From positions 1,736,001 to 1,800,000 of the forward strand of contig NZ_FLKP01000002.1 in assembly GCF_900087015.1 (NCBI RefSeq): a DNA stretch of 64,000 nucleotides, given 5' to 3'. Shown here piece after piece: positions 25,689 to 34,431 of the stretch. The number at the start of each line of letters is the position of its first letter. Within the stretch, counting starts at the first letter, position 1. Source of the DNA: Christensenella timonensis. GTDB lineage: Bacteria; Bacillota; Clostridia; Christensenellales; Christensenellaceae. The position numbers were made by a program, and so were the translations under genes. The notes below the pieces were generated by a model. The model was not told where the DNA came from. It made no database searches and saw only the letters and a list, made by a program, of their open reading frames with translations.

Positions 25689-25726
25689 AAAAAACCTGAT
25701 AACCTTATGGTTGTCAGGTTTTTTGT
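25689..25726 (+). terminator. Terminator after the tRNA pair
   Basis: AACCTGATAACC pairs with GGTTGTCAGGTT around TTAT (one mismatch), followed by a T run. Confidence 0.85.
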
Positions 25727-25779
25727 TTATGGTACAAAAAAGTATGGCATACAGCCTCAAAGCGCCGTCTTACCCGCCG

Positions 25780-26898
25780 TCACCTGTGTTTCCTGAAATA
25801 TTGGTAATAGGTGCATTTCAAATTTCCATTGTACAGCTTGCGACGTTTGTCCGCTTTGGCACCATATTTGGTCTCAAACTGTTCATCTGCCGTAATCACA
25901 AAAACCAGTGTGTCTTCAAGCGGCAACAGCGCCTTACCCATATCGCGGTACAGGGCGGCTACTTCCTTTGCCTCCCCCATCCGCACCGCATACGGAGGAT
26001 TAGTGATCACCGAAGCCGGGCGGTTCGGCTGCACAAAATCACGCACATCCCTGCGGTCAAAACGGATCCACTGTGCAACATCCATATTGTGCGCATGCTC
26101 ACGCGCAAGATCCAGGCTTTTGCGATCGATATCGCTGGCAAACACCTGCATCTGCGGCGGGATGACAAGGCTTTTCGCATGTTCCCGTTCCAACTGGAAC
26201 GCTTTTTTAAATTCATTATCATAACTCTGTGCATCGAACCTGCGTTTGATACCCGGGGCCATGTGGCTGGCCATCATCGCCGCCTCGATCGCGATCGTGC
26301 CGCTGCCGCACAGGGGATCATAAAAATCCCTCGTCCGCCATTTCGATATCATGATCAGCGATGCCGCCAATGTTTCCTTTAACGGCGCCTGTGCGTTCTT
26401 CAGCCTGTATCCGCGCCGGTTGAGCCCTGCCCCGCTGGTATTCAGGGCCACCGTCACCCTATCCTTTAAGATGTTGATGTACAGGTTGAACACATTCCCG
26501 TTTTCCGGGAAACGTTCCTGTTTGTATACGCGCTGCATGGCCCTCACGACAGCCTTTTTGGCAACGGATTGTACGTCCGAAACGCTGCCCAGGGCCGAGT
26601 GTACCGCATTGCCATCCACCGGGAAACGCGCATCCGAGGGCAGGATATCTCCAAACGGGATGCTGGCGACCCCTTCAAACAACTGCTCAAAAGAAAGCGC
26701 TTTGAATTCTTTCAACACCCAATAGACCCGGTCAGCTGTCCGCAGGAATACATTCGCCCGCGCAATTCCCTGTATATCCGCATCAAAATAAACGCGCGCA
26801 TCCTGCGCGCATACATTTTCAAATCCAGAGTCCCGCAGCTCGTTTGCAAGGATCCCTTCCATACCAAACGCACAGGACGCATAACACCGGTATTTCAC
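25780..26898 (-). CDS. THUMP-domain rRNA (guanine-N2) methyltransferase, RlmL/YpsC type
   Basis: The 372 residues contain an N-terminal THUMP region (about 1-150) and a class I methyltransferase domain. The latter has the SAM loop DPLCGSGTIAIEAAM and the catalytic NPPY. Family members modify a guanine in 23S rRNA (G2445 in E. coli). The start is a GTG at 26898 that overlaps the HD-gene stop by four bases (GTGA). It is the last gene of a six-gene operon starting at 32045. Confidence 0.88.
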   Translation of the reverse strand: MKYRCYASCAFGMEGILANELRDSGFENVCAQDARVYFDADIQGIARANVFLRTADRVYWVLKEFKALSFEQLFEGVASIPFGDILPSDARFPVDGNAVHSALGSVSDVQSVAKKAVVRAMQRVYKQERFPENGNVFNLYINILKDRVTVALNTSGAGLNRRGYRLKNAQAPLKETLAASLIMISKWRTRDFYDPLCGSGTIAIEAAMMASHMAPGIKRRFDAQSYDNEFKKAFQLEREHAKSLVIPPQMQVFASDIDRKSLDLAREHAHNMDVAQWIRFDRRDVRDFVQPNRPASVITNPPYAVRMGEAKEVAALYRDMGKALLPLEDTLVFVITADEQFETKYGAKADKRRKLYNGNLKCTYYQYFRKHR

Positions 26899-27566
26899 GA
26901 CTGGTGTCCCCCGACTTTATTCATCACGAGCCCGTTGATCACCAGCTTAAAGGTACAGCCCAGAAATTTGGCGCTGTCCTCACACATCTGCATACGTTTC
27001 AGGTAGATCTGCAAAAATTCCATAGGCGTAGCGTGTTCCTTCATCTTCAGTTCAAAGGTGATCTGGTTTTTTTCCTGCGATACCCTGACGTCCGTTTCGT
27101 AAATCGAAAGGTTGACCCTGTCGTGGATATCGTTGGGGTCGGCTTTCTGGACACGCTTTTTATATGCGTCTACCTTGTCCGCAATGATCAGCGCTGCGGA
27201 AACGGAACTAACGGGCGCTCCCGTTTCTTCGTCGTGCGCCCCCACCGCGGTACAAATATCGCAAACATCGTTAAAATCCATGCCAATACCCTGCAATTCG
27301 TCGAACAACAGCGTTGCCCCCGTGAGCGGATGGTATTTCCTGTTGATCATATTGCCAACGTCGTGCGTCCAGCCGGCTATTTTCGCAAGCTCGATCTCCC
27401 GCTCGCCGTACCCAAGTTTTTCAAGGATCTCTCCTGCGATCCGGCTGACATAACCCACGTGGCGCGGGCCGTGATCCGTATACCCCAGCGTTTCCAAGTT
27501 ACTGTTTGCTTTTTCCACCATCATACGGATTTTTTCATTGTTTTTGATATCTTCAAATGTAATCAT
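26895..27566 (-). CDS. HD-domain phosphohydrolase
   Basis: The 223-residue protein has the HD pattern: a first His in DHGPRHVGYV, the THDVGN doublet, and a later Asp in ADKVDAY. HD proteins are metal-dependent phosphohydrolases, often acting on nucleotides. The substrate is unknown. It overlaps its two neighbours by four bases at each end, so it is tightly coupled in translation. Confidence 0.82.
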   Translation of the reverse strand: MITFEDIKNNEKIRMMVEKANSNLETLGYTDHGPRHVGYVSRIAGEILEKLGYGEREIELAKIAGWTHDVGNMINRKYHPLTGATLLFDELQGIGMDFNDVCDICTAVGAHDEETGAPVSSVSAALIIADKVDAYKKRVQKADPNDIHDRVNLSIYETDVRVSQEKNQITFELKMKEHATPMEFLQIYLKRMQMCEDSAKFLGCTFKLVINGLVMNKVGGHQS

Positions 27567-29257
27567 TCTTCCTCTTCCCCATCTTTATCCAAGGCATTGA
27601 TAATATCCATCACCATCCCGGACATTTTTTCTACGTCTGCGTTAAAAATTTTGGCCACCGTCGACGGTTCATGCGTCATCTCGCTGAAGTACAAGGTCAC
27701 AAACGTAATGGCAGCGGCAAATTCATTGGTTTCCGGTATATATTTGCCGCCCTGCCCCATGTCCTTGTATTTTTTTAAGAGGCTGGCCGCCTTGCCCGCC
27801 ATCCGCTCCGAATAATGCTCTTTTACCTTGCTGACCAGCAGGTCGAACAGCTTTTTGTAGTCCGATTCCGGCTCGGCGTCCAGCATGCCCACTTTCACTT
27901 CCACGATCCCGCCGTTGAAATAGGCCACATATGGTTCCGCCGCCTCCATGCGTTTCAAAATGACAAAAATATCATTTTTGACTTCATCGGGCTGGTTCCT
28001 GCGCAGGATATAGCGCCGCAGTATGCGCTCGGACTTTTCCCCGCCGAATCCGCCAATGATCTCTGCGACCGCGCGCTTGATGAAAAGGTCGCCATACTCA
28101 AGACCCCACAATATTACGTCCTCAAGCTTCCTGTCAGATTCCCACATATCACGAAAAACGTGATCCGGCAGCTTGATGCAATCGTTTAGGTATTTCATTC
28201 GGTTGCGCGCTTCCTTGGGCGGCACTTGGTAGATATACCCCAGCTCCGCAAACATCGTCTCATCCTTCATCACAGCTTTGACATGGCTGACATAATAGGA
28301 AGCAATGCTGTCGTTCGGGTCGAGCTTTGCAATATCCGACAGGTATTTTACCGCATCCGTATAGCGCCTTAAATTGTAGGAAGCTATGGCTGCGAAAAAC
28401 AACGCCTTTTCATCATAAGGGCTGGTCAGTAAAAAATTCCCCAGGTATTGCAGCGCTTCCTCGTGCCGCTTTAACTCACACAGGGTGATCGCCACCTTAA
28501 AGATATCATCCTGCGCCTCCAAAGGCTGGCTTTGCGCATTGTTCAAATATTTCTCCGCTTGGGCTTTCTCTCCTTTTTCCATGAGGAAGATCGCCATGCT
28601 GCAATTGGCATGGATATTATTTTCATCCACCGACAGCACGCTTTTGGCCGATTCGATCGCTTTATCCAATTCCTTGATGCAATAGTATGAAAGGGCCAAA
28701 TTGTTCTTGGCAAATAATAATTCCGGATTATTGGTATCGATCTTACAAAGGACATTGACCGCCTCCTGGTAGTCCCCGTTATCCAGCAAATGTTTCCCTT
28801 GCTGCGCCAGCTTTTGATATTCGCGATCCTGTGCGTCCTCCAAAAACTGATCCTCATACTCCATCGCGTCGTCAAACAGCATCAGGAAGTCCTCGACTTC
28901 CTCTGAAAACTCCCCATATGGTTCTTCATCCATATACTTTTCAAAGCTTTCCTGCGCTTTTTCAAAATCATTCAAGCCGATAAAGTTACATCCCATCCCA
29001 AAAAAGCACTCGTTGCGCAAATCATCGGAGTGGAGCAGCAAATCAAACAGCAGGCTGTTCGATTCTTCATATTTTCCGAGGCCTGTCAGTATCTCCGCCA
29101 TCTGCATCGTATATTCCGCATTGTCCTTGTCCTTTTCAAGCGCATGGCGCATCATGGACAGCGCCCCCAGATAATTTGAGGACTCCGTCATTTTTTGTGC
29201 CGTCCGCGAATAAAATTCAGCCGGCCTGTTAAATTCCAGTATTTTTGCGTTTCCCAT
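27563..29257 (-). CDS. Tetratricopeptide-repeat protein
   Basis: The 564 residues are mostly helical repeats. TPR-like units run from about residue 25 to 320, with typical A/L/Y patterns such as NNLALSYYCIKELDKAIESA and FFAAIASYNLRRYTDAVKYL. The C-terminal third lacks obvious TPRs and ends in an acidic tail. No signal peptide or membrane segment is seen, so it is cytoplasmic. TPR proteins are scaffolds; the partner is unknown. Its stop overlaps the HD start. Confidence 0.8.
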   Translation of the reverse strand: MGNAKILEFNRPAEFYSRTAQKMTESSNYLGALSMMRHALEKDKDNAEYTMQMAEILTGLGKYEESNSLLFDLLLHSDDLRNECFFGMGCNFIGLNDFEKAQESFEKYMDEEPYGEFSEEVEDFLMLFDDAMEYEDQFLEDAQDREYQKLAQQGKHLLDNGDYQEAVNVLCKIDTNNPELLFAKNNLALSYYCIKELDKAIESAKSVLSVDENNIHANCSMAIFLMEKGEKAQAEKYLNNAQSQPLEAQDDIFKVAITLCELKRHEEALQYLGNFLLTSPYDEKALFFAAIASYNLRRYTDAVKYLSDIAKLDPNDSIASYYVSHVKAVMKDETMFAELGYIYQVPPKEARNRMKYLNDCIKLPDHVFRDMWESDRKLEDVILWGLEYGDLFIKRAVAEIIGGFGGEKSERILRRYILRRNQPDEVKNDIFVILKRMEAAEPYVAYFNGGIVEVKVGMLDAEPESDYKKLFDLLVSKVKEHYSERMAGKAASLLKKYKDMGQGGKYIPETNEFAAAITFVTLYFSEMTHEPSTVAKIFNADVEKMSGMVMDIINALDKDGEEEE

Positions 29258-29259
29258 TC

Positions 29260-30141
29260 CTATTCCTTTGTTGCCTGTTTTAGAAGATCAGCCAGTTTCT
29301 GCGCATCAAACCAATATTTCTTGTTGCAAAACCGGCATACGATCTCCGCGCCATCATCCTTGTCGATCATATCCTGTATTTCTTTTCTCCCCAGCGAAAC
29401 CACTACCTGCTCCAAACGTTCTTTGGAACAGTCGCACTGCAGCAGCGGTTTTTGCGTATCGAGGATATCCAGCGCAAGGCCGTCAAATATTTTTTTCAAG
29501 ACGTTTTCAGTCGTGTCAGCAAACATGTACATCGCAAAATTTGAAATCTCCGGCACCCTTTGCTCGATCGCCTCCAGCGTTTCCTCGCTGCAGCCGGGCA
29601 TAGGCCTTAAGATGATCCCACCCGCGTTTACCACACTCATATCCGTTTCCAGCCACGTATTGACATAGACGATCGAAGGCTGCTGCTCGGACGTCAGCAG
29701 GTAATTCGCAACGTCTTCCCCGATCTCACCGCTTACGATGGGTGTTTTTCCAATATAAGGCTCCTTGAGCCCTAAATCCTTGACCACAGTGACGAAGCCA
29801 TCTTTTCCGACCGCATCGGCGATATTGAAGCCGCCTTTGTCATTCGGCGGCGTATTCACTTTGGGATTGGCAATATATGCCTTCATATGCAGCTGCGCGT
29901 CCCCGACCGCGATGATCGACCCGGCCGGGCCGCCTCCGTTGAGCATCAACGTAAGCTTGTCATTTTTGCTTTTCAGCATCGAGGCCATCATCGTTCCCGC
30001 CGCAATCGTCCTGCCTAAAATGATCGTGCCGACCGGCAGCGTATCATGGGTCACCCTTGCTTCCTCCACCATTTCGGACAGGTTGCATGCACAAACCGCA
30101 AGCTCGCCGTTGATCATGGCCCGTACTAAAATATCACTCAT
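29260..30141 (-). CDS. hslO: Redox-regulated chaperone Hsp33
   Basis: The 293-residue protein carries the C-terminal zinc redox switch: Cys236 and Cys238 (CDC), then Cys269 and Cys272 (CRFC), spaced C-X-C-X30-C-X2-C. The N-terminal core has GPAGSIIAVGDAQLHMKAY and the NLSEMVEEA segment. Under oxidative and heat stress the switch unfolds and the protein holds unfolding clients. It overlaps the methyltransferase gene upstream by 8 bases. Confidence 0.95.
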   Translation of the reverse strand: MSDILVRAMINGELAVCACNLSEMVEEARVTHDTLPVGTIILGRTIAAGTMMASMLKSKNDKLTLMLNGGGPAGSIIAVGDAQLHMKAYIANPKVNTPPNDKGGFNIADAVGKDGFVTVVKDLGLKEPYIGKTPIVSGEIGEDVANYLLTSEQQPSIVYVNTWLETDMSVVNAGGIILRPMPGCSEETLEAIEQRVPEISNFAMYMFADTTENVLKKIFDGLALDILDTQKPLLQCDCSKERLEQVVVSLGRKEIQDMIDKDDGAEIVCRFCNKKYWFDAQKLADLLKQATKE

Positions 30142-30898
30142 CCCTTAATTCCTTTCTGGTTGCCTGGAACTGTATTCTCTCGTCACATTCCCGCGCCGGC
30201 CCGTCCGACAAGAACGAGTATGCGCGTATTTTTTCAAACCCTGCCCCGTCAAGCGCCTGCCCTATTTCTTCCTGCGTCCACGCACGCTGCGTGTGGCGTT
30301 CGTCAAACCTCCTGTACAGGCCTTCCTCTGCTACAAACAGGGTGATATCCATTTCCAGCAGTTTCTTTTCTTCGTCGTACGCGTTCTGCCAGAAATACGT
30401 TTGCCCGTCGCCGTCGTCAAAGTAAAACTCATTCCCCAGCACATGCTCCAGCTTATAGGCAGAGCTCAAATCAAACAACAAGAGGCCGCCCGGCTTCAAA
30501 TTCCGGTATGCCTGCCCCAAAAACGCCTTCAACCGCTCATCATCCAGCACATAATTTACGCCGTCGCATGCGCAAACAGCCGCATCCACAGGTTTATTGA
30601 CTGCGAAATCGCACATATCCCCTGCGGCATATGTCACATGAAGCGCGTTTTGACGCGTTTTTTCCTGTGCCGCAAAGAGCATTTCCTCGGATATGTCCAT
30701 TGCCGTCATCCGATAGCCGCTTTTTGCAAGCGGCAGCGTGATATTGCCCGTGCCGCATGCATACTCAAGTATGCTGCCGCCCGGCTCCACACCTGCTTTC
30801 TGCAAAAGATCCAATATATATGCCGCCCATTCGCCATAGCCGGCGTCATACATCAGTTCATCATAAACGCTTGCCAGTGCCTGGAACTGATTACTCAA
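30134..30898 (-). CDS. Class I SAM-dependent methyltransferase
   Basis: The 254 residues have the SAM-binding loop ILEYACGTGNITLPLAKSG, an acidic loop AMDISEEML and motif IV-like VDAAVCACDGVNYV. The substrate is not evident. It sits between the M20 peptidase and hslO, overlapping each by 8 bases. Confidence 0.85.
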   Translation of the reverse strand: MSNQFQALASVYDELMYDAGYGEWAAYILDLLQKAGVEPGGSILEYACGTGNITLPLAKSGYRMTAMDISEEMLFAAQEKTRQNALHVTYAAGDMCDFAVNKPVDAAVCACDGVNYVLDDERLKAFLGQAYRNLKPGGLLLFDLSSAYKLEHVLGNEFYFDDGDGQTYFWQNAYDEEKKLLEMDITLFVAEEGLYRRFDERHTQRAWTQEEIGQALDGAGFEKIRAYSFLSDGPARECDERIQFQATRKELRDE

Positions 30899-32045
30899 AA
30901 TCCGTTACCCTCAAAAAATATTCTACACCATTTAACAATGCCTGTTGGTTAAAATCAAAACAGCCGGAGTGCAGCGGCGGCGTATCTTCACCTTCACCGA
31001 CGCCGATAAACGAGTAAAGCCCCGGAATCTTCTGCTGGTAATTGGAAAAATCCTCTGCCATCATATACGGCTTCACCCGCATTGTTTCCCCTGCACGGAA
31101 CCGTTTTCGCGCCTGCTCATACAGGCTTTCATCATTGATGACCGCCGGGTATCCCATCGGTTCAAAATAAGTATATTCTATCCCATACATCGTATGCAGC
31201 CCTTCCAATATTTCATGCAGCCTGCGTTTGATAAGGTCTATTACATATGGTTCAAATGCGCGCATCGTCCCTTCCAAGTGCGCCTTTTCACAAATCACGT
31301 TGCGCGTCTGCCCGGCCTCCATACGTCCGATCGTGAGGACTGCCGTTTCGTATGGGTCTATGCTGCGCGAAACGATCGCCTGCACTGCACTGATCAACTG
31401 CGCCGCCGCCACAAGTGCGTCTTTCCCCGCCTGCGGTTTTGCCCCATGCGCGCTTTTCCCCACAAGATCAATATTGAAATCGCACATTTGCGCCATGACC
31501 GGCCCCGGCTTCATTCCCACGCTGCCCAACGGCACGTCCGGCCATAGATGGATTCCGTATATTTCGTCCACTTTAGGGTTTTCCAGCGCGCCTTCTTCGA
31601 TCATCGGCTGTGCCCCGCCGACGGTCTCCTCTGCCGGCTGGAACAGGAAAACATAGTTATTCTTGATACGGTCTTTTGCCCTGCTGATGAGTTTGGCGCA
31701 AAGGAGCGCGATCGCCATATGCCCGTCATGCCCGCACGCATGCATCATATTCTCATGCGTGGAAGCAAAGGCAAGCCCAGTATGCTCCGGCACCCGCAGC
31801 CCGTCGATATCCGCGCGGATCGCGACCGTCTTTTGCGGATTTCGGGCCATAAAAACAGCCTTGACTCCCGTACCTGCGACAGGGGTCAATTGATCCGGCC
31901 CCAGCCGCTTCAAATACGCCGTCACATATTGCGACGTTTTAAAGGTATCAAACGAATATTCCGGGATCCGGTGCAGGTCACGGCGCAATTTTACCAGCTC
32001 GTCCAAGCACTCTTTTACTTCATGCCTTATTTCCACACTATCCAA
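30891..32045 (-). CDS. M20 family metallopeptidase / N-acyl-amino acid amidohydrolase
   Basis: The 384 residues match the hippurate-hydrolase branch of M20 enzymes. The N-terminus LRRDLHRIPEYSF is diagnostic. Metal ligands lie in MHACGHDGHMA, QPAEE and YGIHLWPDVP. A lid domain interrupts the catalytic one near residues 185-295. Such enzymes remove acyl groups from amino acids, for example N-acetyl-diaminopimelate or hippurate. The divergent neighbour is the lysine/DAP operon, but nothing in the sequence proves a diaminopimelate role. Confidence 0.88.
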   Translation of the reverse strand: MDSVEIRHEVKECLDELVKLRRDLHRIPEYSFDTFKTSQYVTAYLKRLGPDQLTPVAGTGVKAVFMARNPQKTVAIRADIDGLRVPEHTGLAFASTHENMMHACGHDGHMAIALLCAKLISRAKDRIKNNYVFLFQPAEETVGGAQPMIEEGALENPKVDEIYGIHLWPDVPLGSVGMKPGPVMAQMCDFNIDLVGKSAHGAKPQAGKDALVAAAQLISAVQAIVSRSIDPYETAVLTIGRMEAGQTRNVICEKAHLEGTMRAFEPYVIDLIKRRLHEILEGLHTMYGIEYTYFEPMGYPAVINDESLYEQARKRFRAGETMRVKPYMMAEDFSNYQQKIPGLYSFIGVGEGEDTPPLHSGCFDFNQQALLNGVEYFLRVTDFE

Positions 32046-32150
32046 CCTCGCATATGCCTACCAAAGATAAGCAGTTCCGTTTATAATAAAATTACTATTA
32101 TGATAATACATTGTCCGGGCCTCTTTCGCAAGTATTTCACGGATAAACTA

Positions 32151-32179
32151 TTTACACATTCTTCCCCATGATGTATAAT
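32151..32179 (+). promoter_or_regulatory. Sigma-A promoter of the lysine operon
   Basis: TTTACA (32151-32156) and perfect TATAAT (32174-32179) are 17 bases apart. Transcription should start near 32186, giving a 315-base leader. Confidence 0.75.
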
Positions 32180-32189
32180 ATTACAGAAC

Positions 32190-32371
32190 AGACAGAGGAG
32201 CGTTATAGCATCAGTATCCAAAATGATCGAGCCTTTCGGCGAGGCGGTTGCATTTTGTGAGAAAGGGCGTAACGCCGAAGAGTAAGTTGTGCCGTACGCT
32301 TACATCTGGGGATACAGTCAACAGCTGTATCACTGTCACCGCTTTCGTGGTGTTGCGCTGCTGCTACTGAA
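32190..32371 (+). promoter_or_regulatory. Lysine riboswitch (L box) aptamer
   Basis: The leader contains the conserved L-box blocks in order: AGAGGAGCG (about 32194-32202), CAGTA (32212-32216), TGTGAGAAAGGGCG (32257-32270), GCCGAAG (32274-32280), CTGGGG (32306-32311), a hairpin GATACAG/CTGTATC (32311-32331), CTGTCACC (about 32333-32340) and a closing GCTAC (32363-32367). It lies before asd-dapA-dapB, the expected target. Lysine binding should favour the terminator downstream. Exact helix ends were not computed. Confidence 0.88.
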
Positions 32372-32392
32372 TCAAGGCAAAGATTTCGATTG

Positions 32393-32421
32393 CGGCGCGC
32401 GAAGTGCGCCGTTCTTTTTTT
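32393..32421 (+). terminator. Riboswitch-controlled terminator (attenuator)
   Basis: CGGCGC (32393-32398) pairs with GCGCCG (32406-32411), then TTCTTTTTTT follows, 80 bases before the asd start. Its position after the L box makes it the expression platform. Confidence 0.82.
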
Positions 32422-32501
32422 ACAAAGAGCTTACGCGGGTTTTCCCGCTGGAAATTTAAATATTGTATGGGCATAAATCCCGTACGGGAATGGAGAAACG
32501 T

Positions 32502-33512
32502 ATGAAGAAGTTTAATGTTGCCGTCGTAGGCGCAACGGGTATGGTCGGAAGGAAGTTCCTGCAGGTACTGGAGGAACGCAAGCTTCCCGTGGAAAACTAT
32601 TATCTTTTCGCAAGCGCGAGGAGCGCCGGCAAAAAGGTTGACTTTATGGGAAAAGAATATACGATCGAGGAACTCACGGAAACGTGCTTCGACGGCAAGG
32701 ATATTGATATCGCCCTCTTCTCCGCAGGCGGCGGAACGAGCGAAAAATTTGCGCCATGTGCCGTTAAAGCAGGTGCGCTTGTCATTGATAATTCCAGCGC
32801 ATGGCGTATGGATCCTAAAGTCCCGCTCGTCGTGCCGGAGGTAAACCCTGAGGATATCGAGTGGCACAATGGCATCATTGCCAACCCCAACTGCTCCACG
32901 ATCCAGGCAATGGTTGCTTTAAAGCCCCTCGATGATAAGTATAAAATCAAGCGCGTGGTATATTCCACGTACCAGGCAGTGTCGGGCGCCGGGATGGGCG
33001 GCTACAGCGACCTTGAAAACGGCATCAACGGCGATGCGCCCAAAAAGTTTCCTTTCCCTATCTTTGGAAACTGTCTGCCGCAGATCGATGTCTTTGATGA
33101 GGATGATTATACGAAGGAAGAATTGAAAATGGTCAACGAAACGCGCAAGATTCTTCATAACGATGCTATGCGTATCACGGCTACGACAGTTCGCGTCCCG
33201 GTTTTCCATGGGCACAGCGAATCCATCAACGTGGAATTCGAGAAGGATTATGATTTGGACGACCTGAAAAAGACGCTGGCGGATTTCCCCGGCATTGTCC
33301 TGATGGATAAAGTAGTCCAGGGCGAAAGCAAAGGCGTATATCCGATGCCGCTTGATATCGCCGGCAAAGATGAAGTATATGTAGGCCGTATTCGCAGGGA
33401 TCGTTCCGTTGATTCGGGCGTGAACCTGTGGGTCGTTGCGGACAACATCCGCAAGGGCGCGGCAACGAACGCTGTCCAGATCGCACAGGTTTGGATGGAT
33501 ATGCAAAAATAA
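32502..33512 (+). CDS. asd: Aspartate-semialdehyde dehydrogenase
   Basis: The 336-residue enzyme reduces aspartyl phosphate to aspartate semialdehyde for lysine, threonine and methionine synthesis. The NADP-binding loop VVGATGMVGRKFLQVLEE opens the protein. The catalytic Cys lies in ANPNCSTIQAMVALKPL, and the C-terminal substrate-binding part has RVPVFHGHSES. I chose the ATG at 32502 (GGAG 7 bases ahead). It is the first gene under the lysine riboswitch. No aspartokinase gene is adjacent. Confidence 0.95.
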   Translation: MKKFNVAVVGATGMVGRKFLQVLEERKLPVENYYLFASARSAGKKVDFMGKEYTIEELTETCFDGKDIDIALFSAGGGTSEKFAPCAVKAGALVIDNSSAWRMDPKVPLVVPEVNPEDIEWHNGIIANPNCSTIQAMVALKPLDDKYKIKRVVYSTYQAVSGAGMGGYSDLENGINGDAPKKFPFPIFGNCLPQIDVFDEDDYTKEELKMVNETRKILHNDAMRITATTVRVPVFHGHSESINVEFEKDYDLDDLKKTLADFPGIVLMDKVVQGESKGVYPMPLDIAGKDEVYVGRIRRDRSVDSGVNLWVVADNIRKGAATNAVQIAQVWMDMQK

Positions 33513-33531
33513 ATAAAAAACAGGAGTTATT

Positions 33532-34413
33532 ATGGCTACGATTTTTAAAGGATCCGCCGTAGCGCTGTCTACCCCCTTTACAGACAGCGGCGTCAATTTC
33601 AGCGAACTGGAGCGCCTGATCGAATTCCAGATCAGCAACGGAACCGATGCCCTTCTCATATGCGGTACGACGGGCGAACCTTCCACCATGACGATGGAAG
33701 AGCAGCATGATGTGATCAAATTCTCCGTAGAAAAGACGGCTGGACGGATCCCTGTGATTGCGGGCGTGGGCGGCAACAATACCGCGCATGTGGTCGCCAG
33801 CGCAAAAATGGCGCAGGATCTTGGCGCGGACGCGCTCCTCGCCGTGACGCCTTATTACAACAAGTGCAGCAACGCAGGCCTGATCGCGCATTTCAACGCA
33901 GTCGCGGACAGTACCGAGCTTCCCATCATCCTGTACAATGTCCCCGGCCGGACAGGCGTAAATATTTGCCCGGCTGTATACCAGGAGCTGTGCTGCCACG
34001 ACAGGATCGCCGGGATCAAGGAGGCGAGCGGCAATATTTCACAGATCGTCGAAGTGGCCCGTGTCACAAACGGCAAGGCCTCGCTTTACAGCGGCAACGA
34101 CGACCATGTCGTCCCCCTGCTCTCCTTAGGGGGGATGGGCGTCATTTCCGTTGTTGCAAACATTATGCCCAAGTATATGCACAACATGGTCATGCGCTAT
34201 CTGGAGGGCGATGTAGCTGCCGCATGTGAAATGCAGCTTGCGCTCAATCCTTTGGCAAATGCGATGTTTATGGAAGTCAACCCCATCCCCGTTAAAACGG
34301 CTATGCGGCTGATGGGCTTTGAGATGGGGCCGCTGCGCCTTCCACTAACAGAAATGTCGCAGGCAAACGCGGATGCGCTCAGGGCGTGTATGCAAAAATA
34401 CGGTCTCCTCTGA
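33532..34413 (+). CDS. dapA: 4-hydroxy-tetrahydrodipicolinate synthase
   Basis: The 293 residues have the family motifs GTTGEPSTM, VTPYYNKCS (Tyr in the catalytic triad) and the Schiff-base Lys in IAGIKEASGN. It condenses pyruvate with aspartate semialdehyde, the first committed lysine step. AGGAG precedes the ATG, 19 bases after asd. Confidence 0.95.
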   Translation: MATIFKGSAVALSTPFTDSGVNFSELERLIEFQISNGTDALLICGTTGEPSTMTMEEQHDVIKFSVEKTAGRIPVIAGVGGNNTAHVVASAKMAQDLGADALLAVTPYYNKCSNAGLIAHFNAVADSTELPIILYNVPGRTGVNICPAVYQELCCHDRIAGIKEASGNISQIVEVARVTNGKASLYSGNDDHVVPLLSLGGMGVISVVANIMPKYMHNMVMRYLEGDVAAACEMQLALNPLANAMFMEVNPIPVKTAMRLMGFEMGPLRLPLTEMSQANADALRACMQKYGLL

Positions 34414-34431
34414 TAAAGGCGGTAACATAAC